Source: Actinomycetota bacterium (lineage in GTDB: Bacteria > Actinomycetota > Thermoleophilia > Gaiellales > Gaiellaceae). From it: a stretch of DNA of 64,000 bases. Position numbers and translations under genes: made by a program. Where the stretch lies: contig PKYN01000019.1 of NCBI GenBank assembly GCA_003132665.1, forward strand, positions 17,696-81,695, written 5' to 3'. Positions 41,939 to 52,207 of the stretch are shown here, one piece after another. Position 1 is the stretch's first letter; every line of letters starts with the position of its first letter. The notes under the pieces are model-generated. The model saw only the letters and a list, made by a program, of their open reading frames with translations, had not been told where the DNA came from and ran no database searches.

Positions 41939-42459
41939 GCTCGGCCTACCTGCGCTTGACGCTCGCCGCGTTCGCGATCGCCGCCGCAACCGCGCTCGCC
42001 GTCTATCCGATGCTCGACGCGGGCAGGCTGCAGCAGCTGATCGACGTGCTCGGCGCAGCGGCGCTCCTCCTGCTGCTGGTTCCTCTCCTCTGGCGCGGGC
42101 GGGCCGCCTGGCTGCCGCTTTTCCTACTCGGCGCCGAGTACGTGATCGCCGAGTCGTTCGGACACGCGGACGCCGTCTCGATCATCGCCTACTCGGCGGG
42201 GCTGATCGTGCTGTTCGAGCTTCTCTTCTGGCTGGCGGAGCTTCCGCCGGCGGCGGCTGTCGACACGACCGCGATCGGCAGGCGCCTGTTCCTCCTGGCG
42301 CTGACCGGAATAGCCGCGGCGTCACTGGCGCTGATCGGGCTTCTCACCACCTCGCTGCGGCTGAGCTCGACGCTCGCCGCGCTGGCGCTTGGAACGCTCG
42401 CGGCCGCGGCCTTGCTCGCGATCCCGCTACTACTCGTTCGCCAGCGCCAGCGAAGCTGA
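41935..42459 (+). CDS. Small multi-pass membrane protein
   Basis: A 174-residue protein made almost entirely of six hydrophobic helices (LRLTLAAFAIAAATALAVYP, LLLLVPLLWRG, ILAY-type segments and LLAIPLLLVRQRQRS at the end). No catalytic motif is visible and no family is recognised. ATGA overlap with the DUF58 gene makes it the last member of this operon. Likely an envelope component of the same system. Confidence 0.75.
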   Translation: MSSAYLRLTLAAFAIAAATALAVYPMLDAGRLQQLIDVLGAAALLLLLVPLLWRGRAAWLPLFLLGAEYVIAESFGHADAVSIIAYSAGLIVLFELLFWLAELPPAAAVDTTAIGRRLFLLALTGIAAASLALIGLLTTSLRLSSTLAALALGTLAAAALLAIPLLLVRQRQRS

Positions 42460-42477
42460 GACGGCTAGGCCCGGCGC

Positions 42478-44561
<2,084 letters not shown>

Positions 44562-44566
44562 ATAGC

Positions 44567-44586
44567 TGCATTATACAAATACTGCA
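44567..44586 (-). promoter_or_regulatory. Probable MarR operator overlapping the -10 box
   Basis: On the minus strand TGCAGTATTTGTATAATGCA has matching outer arms (TGCA and TAT/ATA) and contains TATAAT (44575-44570). The -10 box is only eight bases before the ATG, so the mRNA may be nearly leaderless, and repressor binding would block the promoter. Confidence 0.55.
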
Positions 44587-44666
44587 ACGTACAGGCACTT
44601 GGTAGCGGCGCCGGCCGCCGGTCGGCTGAGCGCGGTGAGTGCTGACCCAGCGGATAGGCTTTTCGA

Positions 44667-46091
44667 ATGCCCGACCGCAGCGCGCGTCAAAGCTCGGATG
44701 CGCTATCACCGGGACGCCCGGAGAGCAACGGCGCCAACACGAGCCCACCGCCTCGTCCCGCAAGTCGAAGGCCGGCCTCGGCGCTCGCAACTCGCCGCGC
44801 CTGGCTGATCGACCTGTTCGCGGTGATGGCGCTGAGCGTGCTCGTCCGCTTACCGTGGGTGCTGATCGTTCACCCGGTGCCGACCGGAGACACGCGCTTT
44901 TACTACCTGAGCGCCCGCTCGATGGCAGAGGGTCACGGCTATCAGATCCTCGGTCATCCGACCGCCTTCTTCCCGGTTGGCTGGCCCGCGTTCCTCGCCG
45001 GTCTGTTCACCTTCACCGGCCCCTCGATGCTCGCGATCGAAATCCTCAATATCGTTCTCTGGGCCGGGACGACGGCGCTCGTGTACGCCTTGGGGCGGCG
45101 TCTGGGCGGCCGTGCCGTGGGCGTCGTGGCGGGCATCCTCGTCGCACTGGCGCCCACGATGGCGGTCTTCGTGATGCGAGCGTACTCCGAGGCGCTCTTC
45201 ATCCCGCTTCTCCTTGCCGTGTGCCTCCTACTGACCGCGCGACGCGAGACGCCCAGGCTTCGGAACGCCGCGCTCGCGGGCGTGTTTCTGGGCGCTTCCA
45301 TCCTGGTGCGCTCGACGGCCGAGGCGCTGATCCTGATCCTGCCTCTCTGGCTGCTCTGGCGCCATCCCAGCCGCGAGTCCTGGCGAGCCGCGCTGGTGCT
45401 CGGTGTCACCTCCTGCCTGGTACTGGCGCCCTGGGTGGTGCGAAACGAATTGGTCATGCACACTTCCTCGCTCTCCACCAACGGCGGCGTCACTCTCTGG
45501 CTCGGTGCCAACCCGAAGGCAACCGGGGGCTGGATCCCCTACGGCAAGAACGAGTGGGCGATCGGCAGCGCGACCGCCGAGGTGAAGCAGAACTCGACCC
45601 TGACCAGGGACGCGCTCTCCTATTACGTCGACCATCCCGGTCGCTGGTTGGAGCTCATACCCCCCAAGTTCACGCGACTAATGGGCTGGACGACTTATCC
45701 GGTGCTGAGCGCCGAGCTGCAGCAGACGGGACCCGACCCACGCGTCCCCCACCCCGCCAGCACATCCACCCGGAAACTCACCTCGGCCGAGCGAACCCTT
45801 CTCGGCGGAACTCTGAAGAGAACGTGGGCGTTCGAGCTCTGGCATTACCTCTACTGGGTGCTCGGCGCAGTGGCCCTGCTGCTTGCCACCTGGCGCCGCC
45901 GCCCGACCGCGGAGATCGCCGCGCTTCTTATCGCCTTCTGGATTCTCTTCCACGTTCTCCTGATACACGGCGAGCCGCGCTACATGCTCAGCGTCACGCC
46001 GCTCGTTGCTCCTGCTCTGGCCTGGCTTCTGGTCGAGGGAGCGCGCCGCACGGCGGCGCTCGTACCCGGAATGTCCAGCCGGACGAGGTAG
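44667..46091 (+). CDS. GT39-like (ArnT/PMT-type) membrane glycosyltransferase
   Basis: A 474-residue polytopic enzyme of the GT-C class that transfers sugars from polyprenyl-phosphate donors. After a proline-rich cytoplasmic start, helix 1 is LIDLFAVMALSVLVRLPWVL. The first outside loop carries PTGDTRFYYLSARSMAEGHG then YQILGHPTAFFPVGWPAFLA, with the expected catalytic acidic residue. Ten to twelve helices follow, ending GEPRYMLSVTPLVAPALAWL. Its target could be a protein, teichoic-type polymer or lipid; the sequence does not say. A tandem paralogue follows. Confidence 0.82.
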   Translation: MPDRSARQSSDALSPGRPESNGANTSPPPRPASRRPASALATRRAWLIDLFAVMALSVLVRLPWVLIVHPVPTGDTRFYYLSARSMAEGHGYQILGHPTAFFPVGWPAFLAGLFTFTGPSMLAIEILNIVLWAGTTALVYALGRRLGGRAVGVVAGILVALAPTMAVFVMRAYSEALFIPLLLAVCLLLTARRETPRLRNAALAGVFLGASILVRSTAEALILILPLWLLWRHPSRESWRAALVLGVTSCLVLAPWVVRNELVMHTSSLSTNGGVTLWLGANPKATGGWIPYGKNEWAIGSATAEVKQNSTLTRDALSYYVDHPGRWLELIPPKFTRLMGWTTYPVLSAELQQTGPDPRVPHPASTSTRKLTSAERTLLGGTLKRTWAFELWHYLYWVLGAVALLLATWRRRPTAEIAALLIAFWILFHVLLIHGEPRYMLSVTPLVAPALAWLLVEGARRTAALVPGMSSRTR

Positions 46092-46171
46092 AAATCGGCG
46101 GGATCGGTTAACACCAGTTCATCCGACGCTCCTGGCTAACAGACATCGCCTTCCTCGCAGCTCTCAGCCTG

Positions 46172-47437
46172 GTGGCCAGGTTGCCCTGGGTCTTGCTCAC
46201 CCATGCGGGCCCCTCGAGCGACTCGTTCTTCTATTACCTCAGCGCCAAATCGATCGCCGCGGGACATGGATACTCGATCCTCGGTCATCCGACCGCATTC
46301 TTCCCGGTGGGCTGGCCGGCCTTTCTCGGTGCCATCTTTTTCGTTACCGGACCGTCGTTCTTGGTCGTCAAGATCACCAACCTCGTGCTCTGGACGCTGA
46401 CGACGGCGCTTGTCTACGCGCTCGGCCGGCGACTCGGCGGACGCCGCGTCGGCGTCGTGGCCGGTGTCCTCGTCGCCGTCGCACCGACCATGGCCCTGTA
46501 CGCGATGCGCGGCGCCTCCGAGAACCTGTTCATCCCGCTGCTGCTCGGCGTCTGCCTACTCGTCTCGACCCGCGATGGCCGCTCGCCCTCGCTGCGTCGA
46601 GCCGCTCTTGCGGGGTTGCTGCTCGGCTTCGCCATCCTCGTTCGATCGACTGCGCTCTTCCTCCCGCTGGTCTTGCCGCTCTGGCTGCTGCTGCGCCGGC
46701 CGCGCCGCGAATCGTGGCGAGGTGCGCTCGCGCTCGGCGTCACCTCCTGCTTGGTGCTGGCGCCTTGGCTGGTGCGAAACGAAGTCGTCATGCACACCAC
46801 CGCGCTTTCGACAAACGGCGGCTACACGATCTGGATGGGCGCCAACCCGAAGGCGACGGGCGGATTCGCCCCCGGAGACCACAAGTGGGCGATCCGCAGC
46901 ATTACCTCGGAGACACGCCAGAACTCCTCCCTGACCGACGAGTCGATCTCCTACGTGACCGGCCATCCGCTCGAGTGGCTGGCGCTGATACCGGCCAAGG
47001 CCAAGCACCTGATGCTCTGGAATGCGGGCTCGATCAAGAGCGACCTCACCGCGCAGCGCGGAGACAACCCGCGCACGGGTTGGTACGCCCGTCACATATC
47101 CGGCGCCGAGTCGACGCTGATCAACGGTTCTATGCATCACCTCTGGCTGTACAAGCTCTGGTACTACTCGTACTGGCTCCTGGGCGGGATCGCACTGCTG
47201 GTCGCCGTGAGAAAGCGCCTTCCCGGCGCCGCCCTGGCGGCGCTTCTGGTCGGTTTCTGGATCGCCTTTCACTCGCTACTCGTGATCGGCGAGCCACGCT
47301 ACATGCTCAGCGTGACGCCGCTCGTTGCACCTGCTCTGGCCTGGCTCCTGGTGGCCGTTCCGCAGCAGATCAGCGTGCTGGCTTCGCACGGAGCTCGACC
47401 CGACCGTCCCGGCTCGCTGCGACCGTTGGGCCACTAG
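46172..47437 (+). CDS. GT39-like membrane glycosyltransferase, tandem paralogue lacking a normal start
   Basis: A second copy, collinear with the first over its whole length (SDSFFYYLSAKSIAAGHGYS, HPTAFFPVGWPAFLGAIFFV, GEPRYMLSVTPLVAPALAWL). Homology begins upstream of any start codon: the frame RRSWLTDIAFLAALSLVARL is open from 46112, just after an in-frame TAA, but GTG 46172 is the first usable start and falls inside the first helix. The copy may therefore be 5'-truncated and impaired, or start at a non-standard codon. It arose by tandem duplication. Whether a stable protein is made is uncertain. Confidence 0.75.
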   Translation: MARLPWVLLTHAGPSSDSFFYYLSAKSIAAGHGYSILGHPTAFFPVGWPAFLGAIFFVTGPSFLVVKITNLVLWTLTTALVYALGRRLGGRRVGVVAGVLVAVAPTMALYAMRGASENLFIPLLLGVCLLVSTRDGRSPSLRRAALAGLLLGFAILVRSTALFLPLVLPLWLLLRRPRRESWRGALALGVTSCLVLAPWLVRNEVVMHTTALSTNGGYTIWMGANPKATGGFAPGDHKWAIRSITSETRQNSSLTDESISYVTGHPLEWLALIPAKAKHLMLWNAGSIKSDLTAQRGDNPRTGWYARHISGAESTLINGSMHHLWLYKLWYYSYWLLGGIALLVAVRKRLPGAALAALLVGFWIAFHSLLVIGEPRYMLSVTPLVAPALAWLLVAVPQQISVLASHGARPDRPGSLRPLGH

Positions 47438-47587
47438 CCGCGCCGCGAGTATCAGGGCCGCCGCTTTCTCGAGCTGCTCGACGTCCTCGGCGAATGATCT
47501 CCCGGCTCGATTGACGGCCCGCCGGGTTCCGCTCCGGCCGGTGAGGGGAACACCTCAGTGAGCAACGGCACGGAGGAGTGAGAGCGC

Positions 47588-48301
47588 ATGGAAATCGATG
47601 GAAAGGTGATCATCGTCACCGGCGCCAGCGGCGGCATCGGCCTGGCAACGGCACGGCTGCTCGGGTTGAGGGGCGCACGGGTAGTTCTTGCGGCGCGGAA
47701 TGAGAACGCGCTGCGCTCCGCCGCGGCGGAGATCCCCGGCTCCCTCGCCGTCAGGACCGACATGCGCGAGGCGCAGAGCATCCGCGCGTTGGTCGAGCGC
47801 ACGGTCGAGCAGTTCGGTCGCGTCGACTGCCTGGTGAACAACGCCGGACAGGACTTCACCGCCCCCGTCGAAGCGATCGACTCAGGCGACTTCCGGTCGA
47901 TTCTCGAGCTCAACCTGATCGGGGCGCTGCAGGCCATGCAAGCCGTGATCCCGATCATGCGCCGGCAGGGCTCGGGCTCGATAGTCAACGTCAGCTCGGG
48001 AACGACCAAGATGATTCTCACCGGCTCGGCCGGCTACTCCTCGAGCAAGGCTGCTCTGAACCACCTTTCTCTGGTCGCGCGCGAGGAGCTCGCCCCCGAC
48101 GGCATCGCCGTCTCGCTGATCTACCCGTACATCACGGAAACCGACTTGGAGAAAAACGCCATCGGCGCCGACGAGCACTCCACGGCCGGCCCGCCGCTCG
48201 GCATCCCGCCCGCCGATCCGCCCGAGAAGGTCGCCGAGGCGATCCTCAGGCTGATCGAATCGGGCGATGCGGAGCTGAGCCTGGTTCCAGGGCGCGGCTA
48301 G
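47588..48301 (+). CDS. Short-chain dehydrogenase/reductase
   Basis: A 237-residue classical SDR oxidoreductase. Cofactor motif TGASGGIGLA near residue 11, NNAG near 87, catalytic serine in VNVSSGTTKM near 137, and YSSSK near 153. Arg/Asn residues after the second strand (LAARNE) suggest NADP(H) preference, which is inferred. ATG 47588 follows GGAGTGAGAG. It stands alone between the glycosyltransferases and the DUF2156 gene; no substrate can be assigned. Confidence 0.9.
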   Translation: MEIDGKVIIVTGASGGIGLATARLLGLRGARVVLAARNENALRSAAAEIPGSLAVRTDMREAQSIRALVERTVEQFGRVDCLVNNAGQDFTAPVEAIDSGDFRSILELNLIGALQAMQAVIPIMRRQGSGSIVNVSSGTTKMILTGSAGYSSSKAALNHLSLVAREELAPDGIAVSLIYPYITETDLEKNAIGADEHSTAGPPLGIPPADPPEKVAEAILRLIESGDAELSLVPGRG

Positions 48302-48424
48302 CCGCCCAGCCGGTTGAGGTTCGGCGCGGGCGGGAAAATGCACCAGGCGGTCGGACATCGGCCGGGTTCAGAGCTCTGAGATCGCGTTATTGTCAATCAG
48401 TTTCAGCCACCGAGGCAAAGCGCA

Positions 48425-49441
48425 ATGAGAAGCGCACTAATCGAAGATCATCCGGATGCGAGAGCCAATGGCGCGGCCTTCCTCACCAAGCTCGACCGCT
48501 TCGGCACCGAGCCACTCTCCTTCCTGCTGCGCTACGACGCACCGTGGCGAACCTTTTCGCTCGGCGAGGGAGTTGTTTGCTACCTCGAGTCGCGGCGAGC
48601 AGCCGTCGTCTGGACAGACCCGCTCTGCTCGGATTCGGAGCTGCCCGGGCTGCTTGGCGCTTTCGCGCGAGCCATGCGCGCCGAGCACCGTTCCGTCTGC
48701 CTGCTGGCCGTCTCCGAGCGGACGGCGCGAACGGCAATCGAGATCGGCTTTTCGGCTCTGAAGATCGGTGAGGAGCCCTGGTTCGACTTCGCCAGCTGGC
48801 ACACCCCTCGCGGTAACCGCGGCAAGAAGTACCGCTGGGCGGCAAATCACGCCCAGCGGATGGGCGTCGAGATCGCGGAGTACCGGCCGGGCGAGACGCG
48901 AGACATCCGCATCGAGAGCGAGGTGCTGGACGTGCTCGCGCGCTGGCGCGCTGCCCTGAAGAAGCCCGAGCCGAGCTCCTTTTTGCGCACCTCGCCGTTC
49001 GAGCAGGCGCGCCTCAAGCGTGTCTTTCTCGCCCGTCGCAACGGAAGAGCTGAAGCCGCTCTTGCCTGTGCCTACCTTCCCGCGATCGGCGGCTGGTACC
49101 TGGAGGATTCCTTCCGGGCGCCGGACGCCGTCAACGGAGCGACCGAGCTACTGATCGCCACCGCGCTGGCGCGCCTGCAGGCCGACGGCGCCCGGGGAGC
49201 CGCTTTCGCCATGGCCCCGATGCGAGGGTTCGAAGAGCAACTCGACCGGCGTGCGCGATGGATCGGCCGCGTGGTGGCGCGAGCGATACACCGAGTCGAT
49301 CATCGCTACGGGTTCGGCGCGATGGCCCGCTACGAGGCGCGCTTCGAGCCCAGTGAGTGGCGTCCGCGCTACATCGCATTCCTACCGGCGCTCCCGCGCC
49401 CGGCCGCCATTCGAGCGGCGCTGCGAGTTCTATCCGCCTGA
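48425..49441 (+). CDS. DUF2156 (LPG synthase C-terminal-like) protein
   Basis: A 338-residue soluble protein resembling the C-terminal acyltransferase-like domain of phosphatidylglycerol lysyltransferase. Visible family features: FLLRYDAPWRTFSLGEGVVC near the N terminus, GEEPWFDFASW near 118, GKKYRWAANHAQRMGVEIAE near 132, RRNGRAEAALACAYLPAIGG then WYLEDSFRAPDAVNGATELL near 210, and MRGFEEQLDRR. It lacks the membrane domain of full MprF, so it may aminoacylate something else. Its stop overlaps the convergent histidine-kinase stop by 12 bases. Confidence 0.82.
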   Translation: MRSALIEDHPDARANGAAFLTKLDRFGTEPLSFLLRYDAPWRTFSLGEGVVCYLESRRAAVVWTDPLCSDSELPGLLGAFARAMRAEHRSVCLLAVSERTARTAIEIGFSALKIGEEPWFDFASWHTPRGNRGKKYRWAANHAQRMGVEIAEYRPGETRDIRIESEVLDVLARWRAALKKPEPSSFLRTSPFEQARLKRVFLARRNGRAEAALACAYLPAIGGWYLEDSFRAPDAVNGATELLIATALARLQADGARGAAFAMAPMRGFEEQLDRRARWIGRVVARAIHRVDHRYGFGAMARYEARFEPSEWRPRYIAFLPALPRPAAIRAALRVLSA

Positions 49442-50518
49442 CGCCGTTTTCTCGCAGCCCGAACCATCCGAGCCGTCGCCCTGGTCCGAGGCGCTTCCGG
49501 CTCCTTCGGCGGCGAGCGTGAAATAGAAGGTCGCGCCCTTTCCGGGCTCCGACTCGGCCCAAACGCGACCTCCGTGCCGTTCGACGATCCGCGCAACGAG
49601 CGCCAGGCCCACGCCTGTCCCCTCGAAGTCGGCGCGGCCGTGCAAACGCTGGAATGCCTCGAACAACCGCCCGGACTGACCCATGTCGAATCCGACTCCG
49701 TTGTCTCGAACAAACAGAACCTGCCCCTTGCTCCGCCGGGACGAACCGATCTCGACCCGAGCCCGGGGCTCCGCCCCGCGTGAGAACTTGATCGCATTCG
49801 AGATGAGGTTCACGAACACCCGCTTGAGCAAGCCACGATCGGCGGCGACAACGGGAAGCTCGCCGATCGTCAAATCTACGTCGGAGACCGTGAGCTGCTG
49901 CTCCAGCTCGCCGATAGCCTCGTGCGCCAGCAACTCGAGATCAACCGATTCGAGATCGAGCGGTAGGCGATTCGCCTGGGCCAGCGCGAGTAGATCGTTG
50001 ACCAGCTCGCTCATCCCCCGCGCGCCCTTGATGATCATCTCGATGTGGTGCTGAGCCTCGGGCGGAAGATCATTTGAGTAGCGGGCGGTAAGCGTCTGCG
50101 CGAACCCCAACACGGCTTGCAGCGAGGTTCGCAGGTCGTGCGAAATCGAGTAGCTGAAGGTCTCGAGCTCGCCATTGGCGATCTCGAGCTCTCTGGTGCG
50201 CTCGATCAGGGTGTCGTTCATCTCGGCCAACTCCCGACTCATCTGTTCGAGCCGGTGCCGAGCATTCGAGAAGGGCCGCAGCGCCTCGATGAGAAAGCGG
50301 GAGGCGCGATCGTTAACGAGCTCGCGAGGGACGTCCGCCGGCGATTCGCCGTCACGTAGCGCCTCGAAGTGAGCGGCGGCGATGTCCGACGAGTCGAGAC
50401 CGGCCTCCAGGCTGATCTTTCCGAATTCGCGAGCGCGTGCGAGCGCTTCCTCGCTCGCTTCGGCTATGTACGTCCACAAGGCGTTGCTGTACGCCGACCG
50501 TAGATCAGGCTTGTTCAT
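49430..50518 (-). CDS. Sensor histidine kinase with RsbU N-terminal domain
   Basis: A 362-residue cytoplasmic kinase with no membrane helix. Residues 7-80 form an RsbU_N-type helical domain (AYSNALWTYIAEASEEALAR, AREFGKISLEAGLDSSDIAA), which in other proteins docks to a switch protein. A coiled linker follows (RLEQMSRELAEMNDTLIERT). Kinase core: H-box SYSISHDLRTSLQAVLGF near 125, N-box VFVNLISNAIKFS near 233, G1 VRDNGVGFD, G2 GTGVGLALVARIVERHGG. Probably linked to general stress signalling, by analogy with RsbU. No partner regulator is adjacent. Confidence 0.88.
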   Translation of the reverse strand: MNKPDLRSAYSNALWTYIAEASEEALARAREFGKISLEAGLDSSDIAAAHFEALRDGESPADVPRELVNDRASRFLIEALRPFSNARHRLEQMSRELAEMNDTLIERTRELEIANGELETFSYSISHDLRTSLQAVLGFAQTLTARYSNDLPPEAQHHIEMIIKGARGMSELVNDLLALAQANRLPLDLESVDLELLAHEAIGELEQQLTVSDVDLTIGELPVVAADRGLLKRVFVNLISNAIKFSRGAEPRARVEIGSSRRSKGQVLFVRDNGVGFDMGQSGRLFEAFQRLHGRADFEGTGVGLALVARIVERHGGRVWAESEPGKGATFYFTLAAEGAGSASDQGDGSDGSGCEKTASGG

Positions 50519-50633
50519 GGTCTCGTTCTTCTGCCTTTATCGGCGAGCCGGATTACCGACACGAGACCCGACTCTTCGCGTCGATAGACAAGCCCGCGTT
50601 GATTGCAGATCGCAGCCAAACCCGCCTCAATAC

Positions 50634-51374
50634 TCATCCTCTACTCGAGATGCCATTTCGCTCCGCCAACTCGATCTCCTCGCCGCTCTCCGGTGCTAGC
50701 GCACGGATGCCGGCGTCACGCTCCTTCAGCTTGCGCGCGAACTCGGCCGGATCGGCCTCCAGTCGCGTATGCATCGGGATGGCCAGCTCGGGGCCGATAA
50801 CCAATGCCGCCTCGACTGCCTCGTCGACGTCCATCGTGTACGTCCCCCCGATCGGAAGGAAGGCGACGTCTAGTTTCTCGAGCCTGCTCATCTCGGGAAT
50901 CAGATCGGTGTCGCCGGCATGGTAAATGCGCCTGCCGCCGATATCGATCACGTAGCCGACGCTTTCGCCACGAACGTGATGTTTGCTGGTCGAACGCCCT
51001 TCGGGCGTGTTGTAGGCGGGCACGACCTCGACTCCGACGTCACCGAGGCTCAACTCGTCGCCTTCGCTGACCGGGCTCGCGAAGGATCCGAGCGCGCGAG
51101 CGCAAGCGGGCGGAGCGAACACCTGGGTTCGCTCGTCGCGTAGGCGCTCGATCGTGAGTGGGTTCATGTGGTCGGCGTCCCCGTGTGTGATCAGGATCAG
51201 ATCCCCCTTCTCGAGCGGCTCGGGCAACCCGTCCACGCCGGCCGGGCCACGCGAGTACTCGATTCGGCGAGCGTCACCCGCGAAGAAATGCTCCAGGTAG
51301 GCGGGATCGACATAGACCCGCCGCTGTCCTCTCTCGATCAGCAGCCATGAATGGGGATAGAGCTTGAGAACCAT
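50634..51374 (-). CDS. MBL-fold metal-dependent hydrolase
   Basis: A 246-residue metallo-beta-lactamase-fold protein similar to the UlaG/UPF0173 group. Metal-site motif ITHGDADHMNP near residue 64, YVIDIGGRRIYHAGDTDLIP near 145, and IPMHTRLEADP near 200. The first motif is HxDxDH rather than HxHxDH, so one usual zinc-ligand histidine is replaced by aspartate. No signal peptide. Substrate unknown. It stands 260 bp from tRNA-Val, and nothing is seen in that gap. Confidence 0.82.
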   Translation of the reverse strand: MVLKLYPHSWLLIERGQRRVYVDPAYLEHFFAGDARRIEYSRGPAGVDGLPEPLEKGDLILITHGDADHMNPLTIERLRDERTQVFAPPACARALGSFASPVSEGDELSLGDVGVEVVPAYNTPEGRSTSKHHVRGESVGYVIDIGGRRIYHAGDTDLIPEMSRLEKLDVAFLPIGGTYTMDVDEAVEAALVIGPELAIPMHTRLEADPAEFARKLKERDAGIRALAPESGEEIELAERNGISSRG

Positions 51375-51634
51375 GACGAGTCTTCGCCTCCGGCCTACCT
51401 CGGTCCAGCTCAGTAGTGGGCCGGTTGTTCCCGCTTCGGCTCAGGACCACACCACTGGAAGGCTTCGCCCTCCTGGCAACCTCGTCCTGGCCCGTTCCAT
51501 TACGCGATCAATCCCGACGAGAGTCGCCTCCCGCGCTACGCGCGTGGAGCGGATTCGGGATGACGCGTCGCGTTGGCATGCCACGAAACGCAGCGTTCGA
51601 GGTGCGTAGACAAGATGTGAAACACTTTGAGCGC

Positions 51635-51707
51635 GGGCGGTTAGCTCAGCTGGGAGAGCGCCTGCCTTACAAGCAGGAGGTCGCTGGTTCGAGACCGGCA
51701 CCGCCCA
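51635..51707 (+). tRNA. tRNA-Val (UAC)
   Basis: A 73-nt cloverleaf. The acceptor is GGGCGGT/ACCGCCC with discriminator A, the D arm is GCTC/GAGC, the anticodon arm is CCTGC-CTTACAA-GCAGG (anticodon TAC), and the T arm is GCTGG-TTCGAGA-CCGGC. CCA is not encoded. The 3' 44 bases are copied at 58260-58303. Confidence 0.95.
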
Positions 51708-51712
51708 CTTCT

Positions 51713-51755
51713 CCGCGAAGAGTCCGCCGGCAAGGCCAGCGAAGACTTTTCGCGG
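51713..51755. terminator. Hairpin directly behind tRNA-Val
   Basis: The arms CCGCGAAGAGTC (51713-51724) and GACTTTTCGCGG (51744-51755) pair at 11 of 12 positions. It lies six bases after the tRNA, so it is probably its terminator. The outer arm resembles that of the hairpin at 21652-21698 near tRNA-Glu. Confidence 0.55.
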
Positions 51756-51976
51756 TATTACCTCTGTGTACGAGTCTGCGCGACTTCGTCGCGGGTGCCT
51801 CGTCTGCTCCTAGATGCGCACTCGGTTGGCCGTGGTTGTGGTCAGTGTTCGAGGCGGACGGGTCGGGGGATGGCGTTTGGTGAGCCGCAGCCGCGCAGGT
51901 CGGCTGCGGCGGCCGGTTCAATCGATCGACTGTCCTCTCCGGGCGGCGATAATTAAGCAGCGCCGCTCGGTCGCGG

Positions 51977-52207
51977 CTACTCCGAAACTCGCGCACGGCT
52001 CTGCTTGGCAGCCTGCACGAGTCTTAATGCGAGCACTGGGCACGCATCGACGGCGCGACGGGCGTGCTCCTTCAGCTCGCGTGGGACTGGGCCCGGTCGC
52101 ACGATCGGGTAGCCCCAATCGTCGAGCGAGATCCACTCTGGGAACAGCTCGGCGCAGAGCCCGTGAGCGTCGCAGGCAATCGGGTTGACGCGGACGGTCT
52201 CGTTCAT
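51977..52207 (-). CDS. Single-cluster ferredoxin ([3Fe-4S] or [4Fe-4S] type)
   Basis: A 76-residue ferredoxin. The cysteine pattern is ACDAHGLCAELFPE near residue 11 (C-x5-C) and DACPVLALRL near 54 (CP), leaving three cysteines, typical of actinobacterial [3Fe-4S] ferredoxins. The start ATG 52207 overlaps the stop of the NuoF-like gene (ATGA). It is the last gene of the redox operon and probably shuttles electrons between the flavoprotein and a partner, either the heme membrane protein upstream or an enzyme elsewhere. Confidence 0.88.
   Translation of the reverse strand: MNETVRVNPIACDAHGLCAELFPEWISLDDWGYPIVRPGPVPRELKEHARRAVDACPVLALRLVQAAKQSRARVSE

Noticed and set aside
51441-51701. Minus-strand frames starting VSNQRPPACKAG at 51701 and again at 58297
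   Set aside because: These are antisense readings of tRNA-Val and its 3' copy, a well-known false protein, not a gene family.
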